A DNA stretch of 64,000 nucleotides from Erwinia sp. E602 (GTDB lineage Bacteria > Pseudomonadota > Gammaproteobacteria > Enterobacterales > Enterobacteriaceae), in contig NZ_CP046582.1 of the NCBI RefSeq assembly GCF_018141005.1, forward strand, positions 3,162,001 through 3,226,000, read 5' to 3'. This document shows positions 58,199 through 64,000 of the stretch, piece after piece (positions within the stretch are counted from its first letter, which is position 1; each line of letters opens with the position of its first letter). Under the pieces are notes generated by a model that worked only from the letters and a program-made list of their open reading frames with translations, made no database searches and had not been told where the DNA came from. Position numbers and translations under genes: made by a program.

Positions 58199-59485
58199 TT
58201 AGGCCAGTGTGCTAATCCGGGCTAACTGTTCAAAGTAGTCCGGGAACGTTTTAGCGGTGCATTTCGGGTCAAGGATGGTGACCGGCGTGGCGGAAAGCGC
58301 CACCAGCGAGAAGCACATCGCCATACGGTGGTCGTCATAGGTGGCAATCTCAGCGAACGCGATCGACGCCGGCGGCGTGATACGAATGTAGTCGTGCCCC
58401 TCTTCCACCTCGGCACCTACTTTGCGCAGTTCGGTGGCCATCGCCGCCAGACGATCGGTCTCCTTCACGCGCCAGTTGTAGATGTTGCGCATCACCGTGG
58501 TGCCGGTGGCAAACAGCGCTGCGGTGGCAATGGTCATCGCCGCATCCGGGATATGGTTCATATCCAGATCGACGGCGTTGAGTTCACCGCGCGTACAGGC
58601 AATAAAGTCATCGCCCCACTCGATGCTGGCGCCCATTTTTTCCAGCACGTCGGCAAAGCGAATATCGCCCTGAATACTGTTACGGCCAATCCCGGTCACT
58701 TTCACCGTACCGCCTTTGATGGCCGCGGCCGCCAGGAAGTAGGAGGCCGACGATGCATCGCCTTCCACCAGGTAGTCGCCGGGTGCCTGATAGTGCTGCT
58801 GCCCGCGAATGATGAAGGCGCTGTAGTTATCGTTCTCAACCTGCACGCCAAAGGCGGCCATCAGGTTCAGCGTAATATCGATATAGGGCTTAGAGACCAG
58901 CTCGCCCTTGATCGCGATGCGCGTATCGTTGGTGGCCAGCGGTGCCGTCATCAGCAGCGCGGTCAGGAACTGGCTGGAAACGCTGCCGTCAACGGTGACG
59001 TCGCCGCCGCTAAAGCCGCCCTTCAGGCGCAGCGGTGGGTAATCCGTCTGCTCCAGATAGTCAATCTGCGCGCCGCCCTGACGCAGGGCGTCAACCAGGT
59101 GGCCAATCGGCCGCTCTTTCATACGCGGTTCGCCGGTCAGCACAATATCATTGCCGCCGAGGCACAGCGCCGCCGCCAGCGGGCGCATCGCGGTACCGGC
59201 GTTACCGAGGAACAGCTCAAGCGCGCCGTCGGCCTGCAGCGCTCCGCCCTGACCGGTGACGTCACAGACGGTACGATCGTCAGACAACCGGTACTTAACG
59301 CCCAGCAGCTGCAGCGCGTTGAGCATGTGGCGCACGTCGTCGCTGTCCAGCAGGTTGGTCAGACGGGTGGTCCCCCTGGCCAGCGCAGCCAGCAGCAGAG
59401 CGCGGTTAGAAACGCTCTTGGAGCCGGGAAGATTAACGGTGCCGTTGACCAGCGCGATAGGTTGTAACGTCAGGGATTCCAGCAT
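58199..59485 (-). CDS. aroA: EPSP synthase
   Basis: 428 residues (427 in E. coli). It joins shikimate-3-phosphate with PEP to make 5-enolpyruvylshikimate-3-phosphate. [20 protein letters not shown] (PEP Lys near 22), [20 protein letters not shown] and the RPIGHLV glyphosate-contact region are of class I enterobacterial type. Start [10 protein letters not shown] at 59485 by homology. It is downstream of serC; serC and aroA form the classic mixed-function operon. Confidence 0.98.
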   Translation of the reverse strand: MLESLTLQPIALVNGTVNLPGSKSVSNRALLLAALARGTTRLTNLLDSDDVRHMLNALQLLGVKYRLSDDRTVCDVTGQGGALQADGALELFLGNAGTAMRPLAAALCLGGNDIVLTGEPRMKERPIGHLVDALRQGGAQIDYLEQTDYPPLRLKGGFSGGDVTVDGSVSSQFLTALLMTAPLATNDTRIAIKGELVSKPYIDITLNLMAAFGVQVENDNYSAFIIRGQQHYQAPGDYLVEGDASSASYFLAAAAIKGGTVKVTGIGRNSIQGDIRFADVLEKMGASIEWGDDFIACTRGELNAVDLDMNHIPDAAMTIATAALFATGTTVMRNIYNWRVKETDRLAAMATELRKVGAEVEEGHDYIRITPPASIAFAEIATYDDHRMAMCFSLVALSATPVTILDPKCTAKTFPDYFEQLARISTLA

Positions 59486-59515
59486 GTGAAACGTGTTCTC
59501 CAAAATAATTACGGT

Positions 59516-59541
59516 GAAACCCCGCAAGGCTGCGGGGTTTC
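59516..59541 (-). terminator. intercistronic hairpin between serC and aroA
   Basis: Perfect 11-bp arms GAAACCCCGCA / TGCGGGGTTTC around AGGC. On the minus strand followed by ACCGTAATTATTTTGG, so it probably gives partial termination or differential expression of aroA relative to serC. Confidence 0.75.
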
Positions 59542-59574
59542 AGGTTTACAGCGTAAGACCGTGCGGCGGGCACC

Positions 59575-60660
59575 TTAGCCGTGGCGACGCTCAAAGTCGA
59601 TCATAAAATCGGTCAGCGTCTTCACGCCGGCCAGCGGCATCGCATTGTAGATCGAAGCACGCATGCCGCCGACCACGCGGTGGCCCTTCAGCGCGTGCAG
59701 GCCCGCCGCCAGCGACTCATCGAGGAACAGGTTGTCCAGCCCGGCATCCGCCAGCTGGAACGGCACGTTCATCCGCGAACGGTTGGCATCGGCCACGTCG
59801 TTACGGTAGAAGTCGCTGTTATCAATGGTGCTGTACAGCAGGTCAGATTTAGCCTGATTGCGTTTATCAATCTCCGCAACGCCGCCCTGCTCTTTCAGCC
59901 ACTTGAACACCAGGCCAGAGAGATACCAGGCATAGGTTGGTGGCGTGTTGAACATTGAGTCGTTGTCAGCCAGCACTTTGTAATCAAGGATTGAAGGCAG
60001 CTCTTTACGCGCGCGGCCCAGCAGATCCTCACGCACCACCACCAGCGTCAGGCCGGCCGGGCCAATATTCTTCTGCGCACCGGCGTACAGTACGCCATAG
60101 CGGCTGACGTCCAGCGGGGTAGACAGAATGGTTGATGAGAGATCGGCAACCACCAGCTTGTCGCCGAAATCTGGCGTCTCGTGGATGGCGATGCCGTCAA
60201 TGGTCTCATTCGGGCAGAAGTGAACGTAGGCGGCGTCGTCAGACAGCGCCCACTGGCTCATCGGGGTAATAGCGCGCTTACCGTCAACGGTGGTTTTGGC
60301 ATCAATCACGTTCGGCGTGCAGTACTTCTGCGCCTCTTTCACCGCGCTGGAGGCCCAGTAGCCACCATCGATATAATCTGCGGTGGCGTGGTTACCCAGC
60401 AGATTCAACGGAATTGCCGCGAACTGTGCGCGCGCACCGCCGTGGCAGAACAGAACCTTGTAGTTGGAGGGGATCTTCAGCAGATCGCGAAAATCCTGTT
60501 CAGCCTCTTCGGCAACCCGGATGAACTCCTTGCTGCGGTGGCTGATCTCCATAACGGAGGTCCCTAACCCCTGCCAGTTGCAGAGTTCCTGTTCCGCGCG
60601 ACGCAGCACTTCTACCGGCAGCATTGCCGGGCCGGAGCTAAAATTGAAAACCTGACTCAT
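59575..60660 (-). CDS. serC: phosphoserine aminotransferase
   Basis: 361 residues (362 in E. coli). A PLP enzyme acting in serine synthesis (3-phosphohydroxypyruvate to phosphoserine) and in pyridoxine synthesis. [20 protein letters not shown] at the N terminus, the PLP lysine in [13 protein letters not shown], and [13 protein letters not shown] at the C terminus are diagnostic. It is the first gene of the leftward serC-aroA operon. Confidence 0.98.
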   Translation of the reverse strand: MSQVFNFSSGPAMLPVEVLRRAEQELCNWQGLGTSVMEISHRSKEFIRVAEEAEQDFRDLLKIPSNYKVLFCHGGARAQFAAIPLNLLGNHATADYIDGGYWASSAVKEAQKYCTPNVIDAKTTVDGKRAITPMSQWALSDDAAYVHFCPNETIDGIAIHETPDFGDKLVVADLSSTILSTPLDVSRYGVLYAGAQKNIGPAGLTLVVVREDLLGRARKELPSILDYKVLADNDSMFNTPPTYAWYLSGLVFKWLKEQGGVAEIDKRNQAKSDLLYSTIDNSDFYRNDVADANRSRMNVPFQLADAGLDNLFLDESLAAGLHALKGHRVVGGMRASIYNAMPLAGVKTLTDFMIDFERRHG

Positions 60661-60968
60661 TTCCCCTCACCACTCTCTGACAATCGGTTTTGATTTCTCT
60701 ATCGGTTTTATCATTGCCACCCGGTTGCTGCAACGATTTATCCGCCCGGCGATGCGGTTTACAATCCTGTGCCGCAACAGGTTGTAGGGCAAATGAAACT
60801 CAACACGATATTTTGTGAGGCGTTTTCCGAATCAGGAATCAGACCTGTTACGCGGGGTGGCAAAAAGGGCATTCTGCAGCAGATGAAATTTGGGTGCCCG
60901 GATAGCGATTGTCATGGAAAACCCGTATCATTGCGCGCTTTACGCACAACACAAAACAAGTGGGCTAC
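60661..60968. promoter_or_regulatory. divergent region serC / ycaO
   Basis: 308 bases without a supported gene. In E. coli ycaP lies here between serC and ycaO; it is missing. The region holds a short dyad CCTGT-GCCGCA-ACAGG at about 60772-60787 and a TTGTCATGG...TATCATT stretch near 60910-60935 that could be the ycaO promoter. Known Lrp or CRP control of serC could not be assigned to a site. Confidence 0.45.
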
Positions 60969-62726
60969 ATGACTCAAACTTACATTCCAGGCAAAGACGC
61001 CGCGCTGGAAGACTCCATCGCACGCTTTCAGCAAAAACTGCAGGATCTGGGCTTCAATATCGAAGAAGCCTCCTGGCTGAATCCGGTCCCTAACGTCTGG
61101 TCAGTGCATATTCGCGACCGCGACTGCCCACTCTGTTTTACCAATGGTAAAGGCGCCAGCAAAAAGGCCGCGCTGGCGTCCGCGCTGGGCGAATATTTTG
61201 AACGCCTGTCGACCAACTACTTCTTTGCCGACTTCTGGTTAGGTAATCAAATCGCCGGCGGCGACTTCGTCCATTACCCTAACGAGAAGTGGTTCCCGCT
61301 GCCGGAAGATGACCAGCTGCCGGAAGGTATCCTTGATGCACGCCTGCGTAAATTCTACGATCCGGAAAACGAACTGAGCGCCAGCGATCTGATCGACCTG
61401 CAGTCCGGTAACGCCACCCGTGGCATCTGCGGCCTGCCGTTCAGCCGTCAGTCCGACCAGCAGACCGTCTATATTCCGATGAACATCGTCGGCAACCTGT
61501 ACGTTTCTAACGGCATGTCTGCCGGGAACACCCGCAACGAAGCGCGCGTACAGGGTCTGTCCGAGGTGTTCGAGCGCCATATCAAGAACAAGATCATTGC
61601 CGAGTCGATCAGCCTGCCGCTGATCCCGCAGGAGGTGCTGAACCGCTATCCGGGCGTGGTGGAAGCCATTAACACCCTCGAAGCGGAAGGGTTCCCGATC
61701 TTCTCTTACGACGCCTCGCTGGGCGGCAACTACCCGGTGATCTGCGTGGTGCTGTTCAACCCGGCTAACGGCACCTGCTTCGCCTCCTTCGGCGCGCACC
61801 CGGACTTTGGCGTGGCGCTGGAGCGTACCGTCACCGAACTGCTGCAGGGCCGTGGCCTGAAGGATCTGGACGTGTTTACCCCGCCAACCTTCGACGACGA
61901 AGAAGTGGCCGAGCACGCCAACCTGGAAACCCACTTTATCGACTCAAGCGGCCTGATCTCCTGGGATATGTTCAAGGACGATGCGGACTATGGGTTCGCT
62001 GACTGGAGCTTCAAAGGCACCACCGAAGAAGAGTTCGCTACCCTGATGGCGATCTTTACGGCGGAAGACCAGGAAGTCTACATTGCCGACTACGAACATC
62101 TTGACGTGTACGCCTGCCGCATCATCGTGCCGGGTATGTCAGACATCTACCCTGCCGAAGACCTGCTGCTGGCCAATAACAGCATGGGCGCGTACCTGCG
62201 TGACACCCTGCTGAGCCTGCCAGCCAGCGAGTGGGAAAAAGAAGAGTACCTGGCGCTGCTGGAGCAGCTGGATGAAGACGGCCACGACGACTTCACCCGC
62301 GTGCGCGAGCTGCTGGGCCTGGCGACCGGTAAGGATAACGGCTGGTACACTCTGCGCATCGGCGAGCTGAAGGCGATGCTGGCGCTGGCCGCCGGCGACC
62401 TGGAACAGGCGCTGATCTGGACCGAGTGGACGATGGAGTTCAACCAGTCGATCTTCTCTGCCGAGCGTGCCAACTACTACCGCTGCCTGCAGACCCTGCT
62501 GCTGCTCAGCCAGGAAGAAGGACGTGACCCGCTGCAGTACCATACGGCATTCGTGCGTATGTACGGCCAGGACGCCGTGGACGCGGCCTCTGCCGCAATC
62601 AGCGGTGAAGCACCGTTCTACGGCCTGCAGAGCGTGGACAGCGACCTGCAGGCTTTCCCGGCGCACCAGTCGCTGCTGGCAGCCTATGAAAAGTTACAGG
62701 CCGCGAAACGCCGTTTCTGGAAATAA
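60969..62726 (+). CDS. ycaO: YcaO, ribosomal protein S12 methylthiotransferase accessory factor
   Basis: 585 residues (586 in E. coli). An ATP-grasp-unlike ATP-using YcaO domain fills residues about 1-400 (RGICGLPFSRQSD, GMSAGNTRNEARVQGLSEVFERH, FGAHPDFGVALERTVTELLQGR), with the Glu-rich nucleotide/Mg site, followed by a helical TPR-like C-terminal part (GWYTLRIGELKAMLALAAGDLEQAL). It enhances RimO-dependent methylthiolation of S12. Start MTQTYIPGKDAA at 60969 by homology; a longer frame from 60909 is rejected. No peptide-cyclodehydratase partner lies nearby. Confidence 0.96.
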   Translation: MTQTYIPGKDAALEDSIARFQQKLQDLGFNIEEASWLNPVPNVWSVHIRDRDCPLCFTNGKGASKKAALASALGEYFERLSTNYFFADFWLGNQIAGGDFVHYPNEKWFPLPEDDQLPEGILDARLRKFYDPENELSASDLIDLQSGNATRGICGLPFSRQSDQQTVYIPMNIVGNLYVSNGMSAGNTRNEARVQGLSEVFERHIKNKIIAESISLPLIPQEVLNRYPGVVEAINTLEAEGFPIFSYDASLGGNYPVICVVLFNPANGTCFASFGAHPDFGVALERTVTELLQGRGLKDLDVFTPPTFDDEEVAEHANLETHFIDSSGLISWDMFKDDADYGFADWSFKGTTEEEFATLMAIFTAEDQEVYIADYEHLDVYACRIIVPGMSDIYPAEDLLLANNSMGAYLRDTLLSLPASEWEKEEYLALLEQLDEDGHDDFTRVRELLGLATGKDNGWYTLRIGELKAMLALAAGDLEQALIWTEWTMEFNQSIFSAERANYYRCLQTLLLLSQEEGRDPLQYHTAFVRMYGQDAVDAASAAISGEAPFYGLQSVDSDLQAFPAHQSLLAAYEKLQAAKRRFWK

Positions 62727-62790
62727 GGACGCTAAGCGCACCCGACTGCGCGGTTCGCCTTAACGGGTCACCGTGTTAAAGCGGTAAATA

Positions 62791-62827
62791 ACAGGTAACA
62801 GCTTTGTGTTGTTACCTGTTTTTTTTT
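62791..62827 (+). terminator. terminator of ycaO
   Basis: Arms ACAGGTAACA and TGTTACCTGT with a 9-base loop, followed by a run of T residues to 62827. Confidence 0.95.
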
Positions 62828-63071
62828 ACCTTCGGGCTTTATTGCCCACTTGTCATTAACATTTACGACGTTGTACCACACTGGCAAACACAATTTATTT
62901 TGATATATTAAAAAATATTTATTCCATATAAATCATACACATATTCTCTTTTCAGCGTTACATGAATCGTAATTAATCCATTCACAATCCCGAGATATGA
63001 TCCAAATCAAGTCTGTAAAAGGAGGGGCTTGTTACAATTTCCTCGCTGACACTTTTTAGGAGTATGTGAGT
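62828..63071 (+). promoter_or_regulatory. focA-pfl promoter region
   Basis: Together with the terminator, 345 bases lie between ycaO and focA. The middle (62880-62960) is very AT-rich. In E. coli the anaerobic promoters of focA-pflB occupy this position and respond to FNR and ArcA. The FNR site is listed separately; no ArcA site could be fixed by eye. Confidence 0.6.
62997..63010 (+). promoter_or_regulatory. FNR site of the focA-pfl promoter
   Basis: ATGATCCAAATCAA matches the FNR consensus TTGAT-N4-ATCAA except at the first base, and the flanking CCGAGATATGATC is the same as in the remembered E. coli sequence. It lies about 62 bases before the focA start, suiting anaerobic activation. Confidence 0.85.
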
Positions 63072-63941
63072 GTGAAAACGGTCACTCCTTTTGAACTATT
63101 ATTACCTGCTGAGATGGCGAAAGTTGCCGAAGATGCGGGGGTATATAAAGCCACCAAAGCGCCTTTCACCACGTTCTTCCTCGCCATCACCGCGGGCGTT
63201 TTTATCTCCATCGCCTTTGCGTTTTACATCACCGCCACCACCGGCAGCGGCGCGCTGCCCTGGGGCATGGCCAAACTGGTCGGCGGCGTCTGCTTCTCGC
63301 TGGGGCTGATGCTGGTGGTAGTCTGCGGTGCTGACCTGTTCACCTCTACCGTGCTGATCGTGGTGGCGAAAGCCAGCGGTCGCATCAGCTGGGGGCAGCT
63401 GGCACGCAACTGGCTGACCGTTTACATCGGTAACTTCGTCGGCGCGATTTTCTTTGTGGCGCTGATCTGGCTGGCCGGCCAGCATATGGCGGCCAGCGGT
63501 GCCTGGGGGCTGAACGTGCTGCAGACCGCCGACCACAAAATGCACCACACGTTTATTGAAGCCACCAGCCTCGGCATTCTTGCCAACCTGATGGTCTGTA
63601 TGGCGGTGTGGATGAGCTACTCCGGGCGTACCCTGCTGGATAAAATGTTCGCCATGGTGCTGCCGGTAGCGATGTTTGTCGCCAGCGGTTTTGAGCACAG
63701 CATCGCAAATATGTTCCTGATCCCGCTGGCCATCGTCATCCGCGACTTCGCGTCGCCGGAGTTCTGGCAGGCCACCGGCGCCACGGCCGCACAGTTTTCT
63801 CATCTTTCCGTTAGCGACTTTATTAGCGACAACCTGATCCCCGTGACGCTGGGCAACATCATCGGCGGCGGTTTGCTGGTCGGGCTGACCTACTGGGTCA
63901 TTTACTTACGCGACGACCGCAGCCACAGCGGCCACGACTGA
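63072..63941 (+). CDS. focA: formate channel FocA
   Basis: 289 residues (285 in E. coli). A pentameric FNT-family channel for formate with six membrane helices; PFELLLPAEMAKVAEDAGVYKATK is the N terminus that contacts PflB, and GADLFTSTV, KASGRISWGQLARNW, NVLQTADHKMHHTFIEA (with the conserved pore His) and GNIIGGGLLVGLTYWVIYL are family blocks. The start is GTG 63072, equal to the E. coli GTGAAA start and 9 bases after AGGAG; a GTG at 63066 is an alternative. pflB should follow beyond the window. Confidence 0.95.
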   Translation: MKTVTPFELLLPAEMAKVAEDAGVYKATKAPFTTFFLAITAGVFISIAFAFYITATTGSGALPWGMAKLVGGVCFSLGLMLVVVCGADLFTSTVLIVVAKASGRISWGQLARNWLTVYIGNFVGAIFFVALIWLAGQHMAASGAWGLNVLQTADHKMHHTFIEATSLGILANLMVCMAVWMSYSGRTLLDKMFAMVLPVAMFVASGFEHSIANMFLIPLAIVIRDFASPEFWQATGATAAQFSHLSVSDFISDNLIPVTLGNIIGGGLLVGLTYWVIYLRDDRSHSGHD

Positions 63942-64000
63942 ACGGGCGGACGCCGGGCGTTGTTCCCGGCCCCCACCACCGAATTTCACGAAAATAAGGC
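63942..64000 (+). other. focA downstream leader, window end
   Basis: 59 bases after focA, GC-rich with a GCCGGGCGTTGTTCCCGGC hairpin-like stretch near 63950-63970, then AT-rich. By synteny the next gene is pflB, but none of it is in the window. Confidence 0.5.

Noticed and set aside
59256..59265. GTGACGTCAC in aroA as a possible matS site
   Set aside because: matS is GTGAC-RNY-GTCAC (13 bases); the three central bases are missing, so MatP binding is unlikely, and the locus is coding.
60969..62726. YcaO as part of a thiazole/oxazole-modified peptide cluster
   Set aside because: The sequence is that of the housekeeping E. coli-type YcaO, flanked by serC and focA, with no precursor peptide, E1-like or dehydrogenase gene nearby.

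Overview
The window is a 64 kb piece of chromosomal backbone from a gamma-proteobacterium of the order Enterobacterales. Gene content, order and protein sequences match the E. coli K-12 segment from rlmI to focA, here running rlmI to focA. The porin, OmpA and leader sequences, the GC-rich coding and the set of missing genes suggest an Erwinia- or Pantoea-like member of the Erwiniaceae. The genus is an inference; the order is secure. No tRNA, rRNA, IS element, prophage, integron or CRISPR array was found.

Layout. 1-8.1 kb: 3' end of rlmI, heat-shock gene hspQ, yccU, curli modulator yccT, methylglyoxal synthase mgsA, helicase helD, membrane proteins yccF and yccS, competence regulator tfoX. 8.3-13.6 kb: SOS division inhibitor sulA with a perfect-looking LexA box, ompA with its long leader, matP, lonH, fabA with FadR and FabR operators, and the 55-residue ribosome hibernation factor rmf. 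13.8-21.4 kb: a leftward rlmL-uup-pqiABC operon (23S rRNA methylation, ABC-F protein, intermembrane lipid transport). 21.6-29.6 kb: ycbX, zapC, pyrD, a reduced ssuE-ssuD sulfonate pair without its transporter, a small DUF3606-like gene, pepN. 29.8-36.8 kb: pncB, asnS, ompF, an unusual tandem-repeat coiled-coil gene, aspC, gloC. 36.8-49.7 kb: ycbK, ldtD, the cmoM-mukF-mukE-mukB condensin operon, elyC, ycbJ, kdsB, ycaR. 49.8-64 kb: lpxK, msbA, comEC, ihfB, rpsA, cmk, aroA, serC, ycaO, focA.

Themes. Envelope building is strongly represented: OmpA, OmpF, PqiABC, LdtD, YcbK, ElyC, KdsB, LpxK and MsbA. Chromosome organisation is the second theme: MatP, MukFEB, IHF-beta, ZapC and SulA. Many control sites known from E. 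coli can be read directly: sigma-32 (hspQ), LexA (sulA), FadR/FabR (fabA), OmpR (ompF), FNR (focA), and the ompA and ompF leaders targeted by small RNAs.

What is unusual. A tail-anchored coiled-coil protein built of 33-bp and then 21-bp tandem repeats sits between ompF and aspC. A 40-bp tandem repeat links the converging ends of elyC and ycbJ. ssuED lacks ssuACB. Relative to E. coli, ycaQ, ycaL, ycaP and the elf fimbrial cluster are absent. No clearly new multi-gene system is visible; the repeat protein is the best candidate for undescribed biology.
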